A stretch of DNA of 10,319 nucleotides from Saccoglossus kowalevskii (Eukaryota; Hemichordata; Enteropneusta; Harrimaniidae): positions 12,644-22,962 of the forward strand of contig NW_003134842.1 in NCBI RefSeq assembly GCF_000003605.2. Reading direction: 5' to 3'. The first letter of the stretch is position 1. The number at the start of each line of letters is the position of its first letter. This document shows positions 1 to 8,432 of this stretch, one piece after another. Below the pieces are notes generated by a model. The model searched no databases. It saw only the letters and a program-made list of their open reading frames with translations, and had not been told where the DNA came from. The position numbers were made by a program, and so were the translations under genes.

Positions 1-417
1 TAATAATCCCGTCCAGGGAGTGCATATATTCTCACATAAACAAAAGAGGAATGACAAAATATATTTATGTAAATTAATAGAAAATTTGCAAATCGGCCGT
101 TGTAGATAATTAGAAAAAACATGGCATTTGTTGTACTAAACTGACTACTAGTATTCACTAAGGTACCGAGTTCTAGGGATGGAAATTCTCCGCAATTTTT
201 ATATTTTGAAGCCATTTCTTGAATAAATGGTAAATAATGTATTTGTATAATAGTCGCGATGAAGCTAGCGATGTTTGGTGTGCGTTTTTCGATTGATGAC
301 TTCTTTGTAGATTTCGTTTCGCCTGGCACATTAAAAACACCGACTTTATGAAATATTCCATAACATCGATAGAATGTGTTCATGTTGCGGCGTATGCGTC
401 ACACACAGACACAAATA
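1..417. other. unassigned AT-rich DNA at left edge
   Basis: No recognisable gene. A 62-codon frame on the minus strand (173-361) and a 36-codon plus frame open at the left edge (2-109) match no family I know and are within chance expectation for AT-rich DNA. A short CA-rich run (about 400-413) precedes the possible exon that starts at 418. Confidence 0.5.
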
Positions 418-467
418 ATGGACAGTGTTAGATCAAAATGTGGCGTTTTCATAAAAATATTTTGGAA
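418..467 (+). other. possible short 5' coding exon with splice donor
   Basis: Seen: an ATG at 418 in strong Kozak context (A at -3, G at +4) opens a 17-codon frame reading MDSVRSKCGVFIKIFWK. A textbook donor, GTAAGT, lies at 468-473, just before the frame closes at TAA (469-471). If the donor is used, the exon would end at 467 in phase 2. No matching acceptor or second exon could be identified; the only nearby candidate (AG at about 512) would leave an intron too short for an animal. The protein is not recognised. ATG and GTAAGT this close together are expected by chance every few kilobases, so this is weak. Confidence 0.12.
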
Positions 468-486
468 GTAAGTAATTTATTTGTTC

Positions 487-509
487 AAATAACAATTTAA
501 TTGTTATTT
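487..509. repeat. perfect AT-rich hairpin, 10-bp stem
   Basis: AAATAACAAT (487-496) and ATTGTTATTT (500-509) are exact reverse complements separated by 3 bases. No role is apparent. Confidence 0.5.
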
Positions 510-699
510 ATAGGTAACTTATATTCGACGTTTCATTTCAACCAGGCATTCTAGTTAATAACGCTGTCTGAAAGTCAGCTGGATCCCAAGGCATGAACAT
601 GCACGTACTTGGGTTTTTAAGTATCTTCGTCCCACTGAAAATCACTCAAAATGAAAGCTAGAGAATTACATTATCCTGCGCTACTGACACGAATCCCGG

Positions 700-726
700 G
701 TAAGCACCCCAATAAAGTGTGCTTAC
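700..726. repeat. perfect 8-bp stem hairpin
   Basis: GTAAGCAC (700-707) and GTGCTTAC (719-726) are exact reverse complements around an 11-base loop that contains AATAAA. It is not the conserved histone mRNA stem-loop. It is probably a chance inverted repeat. Confidence 0.4.
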
Positions 727-875
727 TATACGCAACATCAGTTTCTAACGATTATTCTGACAACGATATTCCCGTGTTTATATTTGAATTAAATAATAAG
801 TACAGGTAGCTGGGGGCCGGTTCCGTGGAAGTTCTAGTTCGTCGCCTGGTTTTTGAGTCAGAGTGTGAGAAAGAG

Positions 876-1131
876 TTTTTTTTTTTTTTAGATAAATATT
901 CTTTATTACCCATAAACAAAAAAATTACAGTTTACTTTGACAGCCTACGAAACAGTTAACCCTTTCACTTCCAGACTTTCTGGCCAAAATTGTTCTGCAC
1001 TGTTTTCTTATATTCTTCAATATTTCTGGATATGTACTCTAATTTTGGAGCCAACAGGCAAAATTTGTGTCAATTTTCAATTTTGCCCAATCTTCTGAAA
1101 GAATGTGCAGACTATAAACGGGACTAATTTG
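876..1131 (-). pseudogene. 3' end of a retrotransposed transcript (retropseudogene or LINE tail)
   Basis: Seen, reading the minus strand: a frame free of stops from 1131 down to 1042, one TAG (1039-1041), then open again to a TAA at 925-927. It is followed by AATAAA (902-907 on the minus strand), 12 more bases and a genomic A14 tract (T14 at 876-889 on plus). AATAAA 10-30 nt before a templated poly(A) tract is the mark of a reverse-transcribed mRNA or a poly(A)-tailed non-LTR element. The frame contains stretches such as SPVYSLHILSEDWAK and STYPEILKNIRKQC, which I do not recognise. Further upstream (TAA at 1132-1134) the frame is broken. No convincing target-site duplication was found next to the T tract, so the 5' limit is unknown. 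The parent could be a cellular gene or a LINE 3' end. Confidence 0.45.
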
Positions 1132-1756
1132 TTATGAAGAGAGGGAACTGGTGGTGAAATCAGTACCAACAGTTAAAATAGGTTGTTAAAATCATCGGAG
1201 AATTATCGGTTGAATTATTTCGCGTTAACAAAATTAGCAAAAAGCGTTATCCAAGAACATGTAATTTTTAACTATTGTCGTTTGATACCGTAATATTGAA
1301 TACACATCGGACATGTAAACACTGTTGTTGTAGCACGCATCTGAATATTCTTTCGGGAAATAATGAAATTCTCTAATACGCATGTGCAAATGTTTTTATT
1401 TGGTTTTGGTACATGCGTAAGATTTCGATTTTACATCTACCGAACACTATGGTGTGTTAAGCAAACGCAACTTGTTTTAGTTTATGATAAACCATGGCCT
1501 CATTCGATCTACAGTATGGAGTAACAAACAAGAACAATAAAATTATGTTTTCGTCTATATTACATCTTTAAAAATCGACATTTTTGCAGTGAAACGGCTC
1601 GTAGTTTGCAAAACAAATGTCAAATCCTACCTTAGGCTGAACTTCAAAAGGGTCGACCCCCTACCCTGGGTGAGTGTGCCACAGACTCAATGGGAAGGCC
1701 AATTCCACTGGCCGAGATTCATTCACTAAACGAATGTGACTTTGGGGTAACCTTGG
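1132..1756. other. unassigned DNA, becoming more GC-rich after about 1640
   Basis: No gene or RNA is recognised. From about 1640 the sequence is visibly richer in G and C than its surroundings and contains small palindromes (GGGTCGACCC near 1650; GGCCA...TGGCC near 1698-1714). No tRNA-type B box or cloverleaf was found. Confidence 0.4.
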
Positions 1757-2113
1757 TTAAGGTCCGCAGAGGCTTGTGTTTGACCGAGCCTGGTTGACGC
1801 CAAGAAAGCGCACTAAATTGTGACCTGTCATGTAGTCGCAAACATGAATATGACTTCTGTGGCAAAATGCACTAGGTGTCAGCACTTGCAATTTGCACTT
1901 ACAAAAAAAGTCAGGAGAGACAACAGTGACACTCAATGTCCGGAACTGTTGCCTGACAAACACACAACAAAAATAAGTGTGAATAGTGTTATAATTTTCT
2001 CTGACATTTTGTGAAAGGGATTTGTAGACACACCCTTGGTAATCTCCCCGAGATTTCGCCTTGCAATATTTTGACGACACTGTATTCAATAAATTGGTAA
2101 TTGTTCCATGCAT
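1757..2113 (-). other. longest closed reading frame in the window, 118 codons, unrecognised
   Basis: Seen: an ATG-started minus-strand frame of 118 codons beginning MHGTITNLLNTVSSKY. It is cysteine-rich, with no run long or hydrophobic enough for a clear membrane helix and no signal peptide. A 64-codon plus frame lies antisense (1820-2014), so openness here is partly a base-composition effect. I recognise no domain, conserved motif or family. It could be an exon or decayed element, but a frame this long can arise by chance in a 10-kb, six-frame search. I would not annotate a gene on this basis. Confidence 0.12.
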
Positions 2114-2183
2114 TGCACACAGACACTTGTCAACTCACGACTCGGAGAAACTTAAGTCCCAAGGGAGAACTCTCCACATCTCC

Positions 2184-2415
2184 GATGACGTCACGGCTAG
2201 AGATTATGCAGATTTTATAGACAGTTTAACTTTGAAATAGCGTCACACAACCTGGGTAACATTTATTGTAGACATACTCGAACCAATATCAAACCATGCA
2301 GTGATTTTCAAATATTAATAGGATTTTCTTGAATGCGTTTGAAAGGTTATCTTTGCATGTCAATAAAAATCTACATAAGTTTAAAATCCAGATAATCTCT
2401 AGCCGTGATGTCATC
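2184..2415. mobile_element. MITE-like element with 34-bp terminal inverted repeats
   Basis: Seen: 2184-2217 and 2382-2415 are reverse complements over 34 bp with four mismatches; the outermost 24 bp differ at one base. The left end reads GATGACGTCACGGCTAGAG; the right end, read inward on the minus strand, has GATGACATCACGG at the same place. The 164-bp interior is AT-rich and has no reading frame, so the whole unit (232 bp) has the size and form of a non-autonomous DNA transposon. No target-site duplication is visible: the flanks read CATCTCC and TGGGACG, so the superfamily cannot be assigned. The left terminus contains a consensus CRE (TGACGTCA, 2186-2193); the right has TGATGTCA. Confidence 0.6.
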
Positions 2416-3237
2416 TGGGACGATGATGATCGTGTCTATGCTTGTCGGTACTTCTCCGCGTGTTGAATAGCCCCTGTGGAATTGTGTGGCATCAACATCC
2501 ATCCTTGACAAGTAACTACGAAATTTACATGACTACGATGAATACGATCACACTCTCACTACTAAACTGCTCGCTAAAATACGTGCTAATCGGACGATGC
2601 GATGGTCCCAGTTGTCTGTCGACAAATGTATAAGATATCGAGGTAGCGGAAGTCAGTGTTACCTATGCAAGAACATCCTTTGAATAGCTTGCGTCTTTAT
2701 TAAAATTTAAAAAAAGTCAAGAGACTTAGCTGCGCTTCTACCACAACTGATTCTTTTGAGTTGAAATAAAATTAAAAATAAATTGTCTGTTTCAGTGAGC
2801 GTCCATTTAACTTATACTTTCCGGTAGTACATTTGATACCTAAATCGATGCCGGTGAATTAGCAGTGAGAATGAGTTTACAAATGTGTTGATCCCGAAAG
2901 AGGGTCGACTGATGCATGATCATTACGGCCTTATCTTCGTTGAAGTCAGCCAGATAACGTGATTGAAATGAACAGAATGACTGTCAAACGTCACATGAGT
3001 CAGCCACTTGACAAATCACATTCTAACACTCTCATAATTGCAATAAATAAAACAAAACAACCGAACACGTCATTTATAATTCATTCTCGTCATCCTCAAC
3101 ATTCCTGGCAGCTTTGAAGCTATCAAAAACACCGCTACTATGACAACATGGAATGGTTTTTAATAGTTTCATTCACCGTCCGGTCGGATAAATTCATTCC
3201 CGAAGTTCATCGAATCCTAGTAACTGCCAACCTACAG
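2416..3237. other. unassigned DNA
   Basis: No gene recognised. A 63-codon plus frame (2442-2633) matches nothing I know. Short imperfect direct repeats (GTCAGCCA twice, near 2947 and 3000) are too small to interpret. Confidence 0.4.
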
Positions 3238-3373
3238 AATGCAATCTGACTGGAAAAAATATAACGAAGATTACATCAAAGGAAAAAAAGTGCAAAGAAA
3301 ATTTGCACGGGTCTTCCCAATGATTAGAAAGGTATTACAAATCACAGTTTCCAACCGGCTACAATGGAAATAA
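3238..3373 (+). other. exon-like 44-codon frame, unrecognised
   Basis: Seen: an ATG at 3239 opens a 44-codon frame ending in TAA at 3371-3373. It reads as a basic, soluble-looking peptide, with segments MQSDWKKYNEDYIKG and KKVQRKFARVFPMIRK. It is preceded directly by an acceptor-like CCTACAG (3231-3237). A donor-like AAG|GTATTA lies at 3329-3337, which would give a 94-nt internal exon (3238-3331). In-frame stops TAG and TAA sit a few codons upstream of the ATG, so without splicing it would be only a micropeptide. No family is recognised, and lysine-rich frames are easily produced by A-rich DNA. Confidence 0.15.
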
Positions 3374-3529
3374 TTCTGTGAATATTGGAAAAAGTTTACG
3401 TTGGCGTTCAAAAGATGAATATTAATATATACACACCGTAACACAAAACCGTGTTTGCGTCTTTATTGAAATAATAATAACAAGCTTACATGCGATTTCA
3501 GGTCTTGTTAAGTACTATTAATGTCAGAT

Positions 3530-3539
3530 CGCATGCGCA
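3530..3539. promoter_or_regulatory. NRF1-type motif with TATATAA 34 bp downstream
   Basis: CGCATGCGCA (3530-3539) matches the core of the palindromic NRF1 site. TATATAA follows at about 3573-3579, and an ATG in strong Kozak context at 3607 opens only a 19-codon frame (MVNNAPKRTHTLKVIRIAL). The spacing resembles a small promoter, but no gene follows and the short frame is unrecognised. A partial site, CATGCGCA, recurs near 3675. Confidence 0.2.
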
Positions 3540-3666
3540 AAAGTCGCTGTCCTTTTACTGTTATTCTAACTGTATATAACTACATAAGCAACATTTTGAG
3601 TTTACGATGGTTAATAACGCGCCTAAACGAACACATACATTAAAAGTTATTCGTATTGCCTTGTGA

Positions 3667-4627
3667 AGTTTTGATCATGCGCAATATCTTCTCTCGCACT
3701 TCCAATCTCTCTTGTTATCTTGATAATACCTAAGGGAAGGAGCGAGAGGTCCACGGCGTAACGGTAACCCAGAAGTGATACCAAATATGGCAGTACAATT
3801 TATCACAGATGGCATCGCATTTACTGAACGGTGTAACAAGGGACATGTTACTGTTCTATTTACATCGTTTCTCCGACTCGAGAGAACACTTGTCAAGTAT
3901 TTTGTGACAAGCCTCTCATTTCGCAAGTGATCATTTGGTTGTTTTGTTTTTGAACAAGTTTGATGCTGTGAATAGATTCCTAATCATAAATTCCTGCTTT
4001 TAACCCATATCATGTTTACAATTAATAATATATAAAAAAGAACGATATTTCAAATTAGATGTATTTAAATAAATATAGCTATAGAGTGGAGTTATATCAA
4101 GAGTATGGCAAAATATTTCGATCATGAATATTATCAAAAATTTTATAACAATCTTAGTCAATGATGGAACAGTTATGTGTAATACTTAATTTAAAACATC
4201 AAACAACGGTGATAGTAATAATCTTATCCTGTATGTATGATATTTAATAATGGATCTAAGATCAGAGAGTGTTTTAAATTCATCGATGACACTATTTGAT
4301 TACAGTGCGGGTAGATAATTGCTATTCTTCTATAGGTACGTGCACTTTTTTTTCTCTCACGACGGGAGAGGTTGAAATAAAATTCATACCCATTGAGGTT
4401 TATTTATCTAAAATATCTGAATCAGTGCAAATCAAAACATACGTTAACCGCTCTACCTATATACTGTTGGGAATTACATCGACTTCCGTTGGGACGTGTG
4501 TTTGACAGTCTTTGTGGTTTAACGAGTCTCCGTCGTGCTTCACTGCCAACGATTGAATAAGTTATATGTCTCATTCGTATTCTGGATTTTCATCCTTGTC
4601 CTTATTGGCATTTTGCACACGAGAAGA
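3667..4627. other. unassigned DNA
   Basis: Two modest frames occur: 83 codons on minus (3675-3926), which opens at TTG with its first ATG well inside, and 69 codons on plus (4296-4505), which also opens at TTG. Neither has a recognisable motif. The stretch from about 3990 to 4260 is very AT-rich with no structure of note. Confidence 0.4.
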
Positions 4628-4635
4628 TGACGTCA
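4628..4635. promoter_or_regulatory. consensus CRE motif TGACGTCA
   Basis: A perfect palindromic CREB/ATF-type site. Others lie at 6730-6737 and in the left terminus of the inverted-repeat element (2186-2193), with a variant, GACGTCACG, at 7177-7185. No transcription unit is visible next to this copy. Confidence 0.3.
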
Positions 4636-5639
4636 TAGCTTTGCAGTAGTCGACTTTCTGTGGATTTCAGAAATGTGGATTTTTATTGAAAGACAGTTCT
4701 TTTTTGACTTATAGAAGAACTTATCAAAGGATTACACATCTGTAGCTATCGATTAAAATGTAGACAATATATGTGGACGTTTTGGGTCCGACTTTCCAAT
4801 AAGATGACATTTCGTGAGTTTTCTTATTTCTGGGATTCACACATTGTCTGATCGGGAAAATCCACATTCACATGGAGATTATATTAATCAGACAGACTGT
4901 GAGACAACCGATTTACAGACTTACAAAAACTAAACCTGAGCTCGATCTCTACTTTCTGATGCTGTTCAAGTTAGTAAATCCAGTTAGAGAAATGCTGCAC
5001 AGAAGGAATGGGATTATCTTAACATTTTAATCCGTTTTCACGGAACAAATACCATACACATTGTTATGGAATGATACATCTTTTTGGCTCTAATTTCATT
5101 AACGTCTTTAACCGAGGGTGACAACCATGCCAACTATACCTGCTTAAATATACGGACTCCCCGGGAGAGTTGCTTAAATCAAATAAAAATATCTAAACAT
5201 CTGATGTGATTCCACGACAAATCTCTTTATATGCTCTCAATACATGTAGTAAATCGGTTGAACGCTGGCATTGAATCAATCACGCGAGACTACACAGTAG
5301 GTGATATAAGTCAACCTAAAACAATTTCTCGAACGGAAGTAATCATATTTGGTTTTATCTTTCTAGGGATTCGGTTCAAAGTAGTCAAGCGTCTTACGTC
5401 GATATACTTACTCCCCTCACGGTTAACCTTCGACTTTCAGCTGATTGTTGAAAATGGAGGCTAATATTATTGAATATGACGGTAATAATGATAAGGCATA
5501 CTATACAGAATTTATTCGATTATATTCACCCTATAATCAAATTAGAAATGACGAAAAAAAAAATGATTTAATTAAACGTAAATTTGAAAGCAGTATCATG
5601 CGATATATACTCTTTTATTAAATCACATTACGTTTCGAG
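4636..5639. other. unassigned DNA
   Basis: The only frame of note is 77 codons on plus (5231-5464), starting MLSIHVVNRLNAG, with a hydrophobic run VIIFGFIFLGI. It has a poor Kozak context (T at -3) and no recognised family. An A10 run lies at 5554-5563. An inverted pair, AATGTGGATTTT near 4672 and its complement near 4857, is 12 bp long and probably fortuitous. Confidence 0.35.
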
Positions 5640-5669
5640 GTATTTCTATTGGTCCAGGAATAGAAATAC
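5640..5669. repeat. perfect hairpin, 11-bp stem and 8-base loop
   Basis: The arms 5640-5650 and 5659-5669 (GTATTTCTATT and its exact complement) enclose GGTCCAGG. It is longer than most chance palindromes here, but it is AT-rich, has no flanking RNA-gene signals, and is too short for a typical miRNA precursor. Confidence 0.55.
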
Positions 5670-6090
5670 AAATTAAACACAACACACAGCAGTTTGTGCC
5701 TAAACATCTACTCGTAGTAAGCTAAGTATGGGAATTACTATTTGTCCTGGATGTTCATTGACGTATTGTAGCGTTACCATTGTATACGAAATACAAATAT
5801 ATTGAATACATCTGCATATGATCTATGAAGTCAACATATTACACCGATTGCTATCTACGTCGGTACAAGGTCACATATTATCTAAAAATGAAGTTAAAAC
5901 GAGTTTTCTACACAATTATCTGTAGCATTGGCGTAATTCCGGGCTAACATTTTGCTATGAAATATTCCTTTAAACACATTGTAATAACTATACGTTATAT
6001 GGTGTGGTTTTGTTTTATATTTTATATAGTTTTATTCTCACATATTTTCAACAATTGATCTAAATGACGCGGAATGAAGATAATTTTCAA
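5670..6090. other. unassigned AT-rich DNA upstream of the X-box cluster
   Basis: No frame or RNA is recognised. It ends against the motif-dense segment beginning at 6091. Confidence 0.4.
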
Positions 6091-6370
6091 GTATCTAGGC
6101 AACAGTACTTTTTGCCGTTTACTGCATCATTTGATGGCCGTTGCTAGGACGAAACCGTATGGCCGTTCCAACGTCACAAATATACACTTCCATTTCCGGA
6201 ACCGGTTGCTAGGTTACCCAGTTACTTTCATCCGTTCAGTCAGTCCACAATATTTCAAAACTTAAATTGCTGCGTGGATCCGCCAATAAAAATGTTACCC
6301 ATGACAAGAGTATGTCACTTTCTTAATAGAAATTAAATTTTATCACGATGAAATTGTGTTGCTAGGAGAC
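6091..6370. promoter_or_regulatory. cluster of RFX (X-box) motifs with an ETS site
   Basis: Seen: GTATCTAGGCAAC (6091-6103), GTTGCTAGGAC (6140-6150, one good half-site), GTTGCTAGGTTAC (6205-6217) and GTTGCTAGGAGAC (6358-6370). Read on the minus strand, the third is GTAACC-T-AGCAAC, an exact match to the GTNRCC(N0-3)RGYAAC X-box. The fourth differs from it at one position. A palindromic ETS core, TTCCGGAA (6194-6201), and a CRE half-site (AACGTCAC, about 6170) lie between them; ATGGCCGTT is also duplicated (6134 and 6159). Two further, weaker X-box-like sites follow at 6466-6480 (GTTTCCATGGTGTAC) and 6526-6539 (GCTGCCTTAGCAAC). Known: RFX factors bind such sites in promoters and enhancers of ciliary genes and many other animal genes. 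Inferred: a regulatory element, possibly for a transcript starting nearby. Confidence 0.45.
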
Positions 6371-6438
6371 GCGTTGTCATTTTGCGGACTAAGGTGATAG
6401 AGTAGTACAATTGATCCGAGCATCAGTCTTTCAATGGG

Positions 6439-6543
6439 ATGATAATGGACTCAATTTTGCTCACTGTTTCCATGGTGTACCTTACATTTACTTTCACCAA
6501 ATATGGCAAGCCTCTGGTTGATCCAGCTGCCTTAGCAACGTAA
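6439..6543 (+). other. candidate small ORF, 34 codons, with hydrophobic segment
   Basis: Seen: ATG at 6439, with a second in-frame ATG at 6445 in strong Kozak context (A at -3, G at +4), and TAA at 6541-6543. From the second ATG the peptide begins with a hydrophobic run (MDSILLTVSMVYLTFTF) followed by TKYGKPLVDPAALAT, like a short signal-anchor and tail. A GTAAGT donor lies just after the stop (6546-6551). It sits downstream of the X-box cluster, and two weaker X-box-like sites fall inside it. I do not recognise the peptide. It could be a micropeptide, a first exon, or chance. Confidence 0.2.
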
Positions 6544-7161
6544 TTGTAAGTATTCACAACATTATTAATTGAGTTATAGACGTCAAGCCCAGAATCACAC
6601 TCAATCTATTGTTGACAGTGGCGTGGTTGTAAGTGGCTGCATTCCACAATCGATCACATGACCCGAAACATGACACGACTGAACCGCTCTTTGAGAAGAA
6701 ATCACCGATAGTAATGTTTTTTTCTCCTATGACGTCATAAAAACTGACCTTATCTTGACTTATCTAGATCGTCGATCTTCCCTCTCCCAGTAGGCTCACG
6801 TGATCGGATTTTAAACCAGGGCAGATAGGGTCATCATTTGTTTGAGCTACGTACTAGTAAATTGGCGTGAGCTGCTTTTTCCACCATTTTATATCATTTT
6901 TTTATGTTCATGTCATGTCAAAATAACCTTTATTTTGCCAAACGTGGTAATTTGTCATGTAACAAAGCATACTAGGATATTTATGAAAATATGTTCGTAA
7001 TTAGCGTGCTGATTCGGTATAACAATGTCCATTTTGAACAATATTACATGTACTAAGAACAACATGAACAAATCGACACAAAAATATATAATATACATGA
7101 TATTCGAGACATGTAAAAAATCCGCCTAGTTACGGTGGCCAGTATGGCTTTAGTATTAGCA
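6544..7161. other. unassigned DNA with CRE and E-box motifs
   Basis: No gene recognised. It contains a consensus CRE (6730-6737) and a CACGTG E-box (6797-6802). The part after 6890 is AT-rich and structureless. Confidence 0.35.
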
Positions 7162-7263
7162 ATGCAAATTTATTCCGACGTCACGTATTATATTAACTGG
7201 TTTTACCGGAGCCCCCTTTTCATTTGCCAGTCTCAATGCTGCACGCACAAAACACGTGACGTA
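7162..7263. promoter_or_regulatory. octamer, CRE variant and E-box/CRE motifs
   Basis: ATGCAAAT (7162-7169, consensus POU octamer) is followed 8 bases later by GACGTCACG (7177-7185). CACGTGACGTA (7253-7263) fuses a bHLH-Zip E-box to a CRE half-site. An 11-bp direct repeat, TACCGGTATTT, lies at 7266-7276 and 7446-7456. These are sequence matches only; no promoter can be assigned. Confidence 0.25.
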
Positions 7264-7464
7264 TGTACCGGTATTTCCAATGAATAAATCAAATTTACGT
7301 CTGACCGATTCTCTGAAAGACCTTTTACATACGCATGGATTCTAGGCTACGAGTGAGGTAATGTTCCCACGTATGTTTGCCATGGTATTTTATTTCGCCA
7401 CAGTCAGTTGGCGTACTGGTGATAATAAAATAAATGCAATTATTTTACCGGTATTTACTATATG

Positions 7465-7476
7465 GCAGCCATCTTG
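7465..7476 (-). promoter_or_regulatory. YY1-type motif
   Basis: GCAGCCATCTTG (minus strand CAAGATGGCTGC) matches the YY1 consensus AAGATGGCGGC at all but one position. Such sites often overlap the start codon of animal genes. Here the ATG frame on minus closes after four codons (MAAI), so no gene is supported. Confidence 0.25.
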
Positions 7477-8037
7477 AATAAGGCTTGAAACTAAAGAAAG
7501 AGACAGAAACAGTGCTGTAAGCTTCGGGTACCATTTTAGAAGACAACCCTGACACTGCTGTTAGTTTTGTTTTGCTATTATTAGATAAAGCTAGTCAAAC
7601 CATACGGCTGTCATCAATCAATCAACATAAATAAGGATGGGAAGTAGTCACCCGTAAATCATATAGTAAAAAAGTGCCATTATAAAGTGAAGAGAATACA
7701 TCTTGTTTATTTTTGTTATTTTCAATTAGTGTTTTACATCAACGTCACCGTCACCAAACATATTGTGGATGTGTGTGATGGGCTACAATTGAAACTGTGA
7801 AACTGAGTTGCTTGGCAGGTCTACCCACGTAAATTTTATTATGACTTCCGTCGAAAACGCGTACCACAAACGCAACATACACTGTTAAATTGGCTCACAA
7901 CTGCAGGAGGTGCTATTCAGCCATTGAAGGTGCCTTTCCATTTTAAAGCAGGAAAAAGTAACTACTAATAAATATTACCATTCAATTGAAACAAGTATCG
8001 GAAACTGTATTGTGCAAATGACGAGTGGGACGCGAGT
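7477..8037. other. unassigned DNA
   Basis: No gene, RNA or repeat unit recognised. Short runs such as ATCAATCAATCA (about 7614) and a doubled CGTCAC (about 7743) are trivial. Confidence 0.4.
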
Positions 8038-8103
8038 GTCACTATGGCAACTGAAAAGACGGCCGAGACTTGTTTACATGGTTTCAGTGGAAAATATAAA
8101 TGA
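8038..8103 (+). other. X-box motif overlapping a 19-codon ATG frame
   Basis: GTCACTATGGCAAC (8038-8051) has the RFX architecture of two half-sites around AT. The same bases provide an ATG (8044) in strong Kozak context opening MATEKTAETCLHGFSGKYK, which stops at 8101-8103. The peptide reads like a protein N terminus, but no good splice donor follows. The overlap of motif and start codon (ATGGCAAC) may be coincidence. The overlapping longer frames on both strands are unrecognised. Confidence 0.18.
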
Positions 8104-8432
8104 TCTAAGCCAATCAAACACCGGATTGTTCGTTGCTTGTTCAACGCCAAACTGTACATGTTTGCGTTCAAAAGAGACCGTAATGCATTTTTCATATTTG
8201 CACAAAGAGTGGTAGTATTTATATCACAGCCAAAAATTCAAAATTTGCAAAAAAAATTGCGTGTAGACACCAACTATTTTCGATTGGCTGAAAACTCCCC
8301 AATTCGCGACAACCACAGGATAAAGTCTTGACCATTTAATGCTTTATATGCCACAACCTTCACGTTTTATAAATTAAACACACAACAAACAGAAGACACG
8401 ACTCCAGTGCGAATCGGGTGTTTTGCGTGTGT
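8104..8432. other. unassigned DNA
   Basis: A-rich runs around 8230-8260 and a CA-rich run around 8376-8392. No gene recognised. Confidence 0.4.

Noticed and set aside
2-109. Plus frame open at the left edge
   Set aside because: Only 36 codons with no motif or splice site to support it as an exon end.
787-850. GC-rich patch that might hold a tRNA-type promoter or SINE head
   Set aside because: GGTTCCGTGGA does not match the B box well, no A box is present at the right distance, and no cloverleaf forms.
3675-3926. 83-codon minus frame
   Set aside because: It opens at TTG, not ATG; the first ATG leaves fewer than 50 codons, and no family is recognised.
4672-4868. 12-bp inverted pair AATGTGGATTTT and its complement, about 185 bp apart
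   Set aside because: Similarity does not extend beyond the 12 bp and there are no terminal features of a transposon.
5231-5464. 77-codon plus frame with a hydrophobic run
   Set aside because: Poor start context, no recognised domain, and a length compatible with chance.
5565-5635. Apparent inverted repeats around TGATTTAAT and AAACGTAA
   Set aside because: The two complementary blocks are in the wrong order to fold together; they are short and AT-rich.
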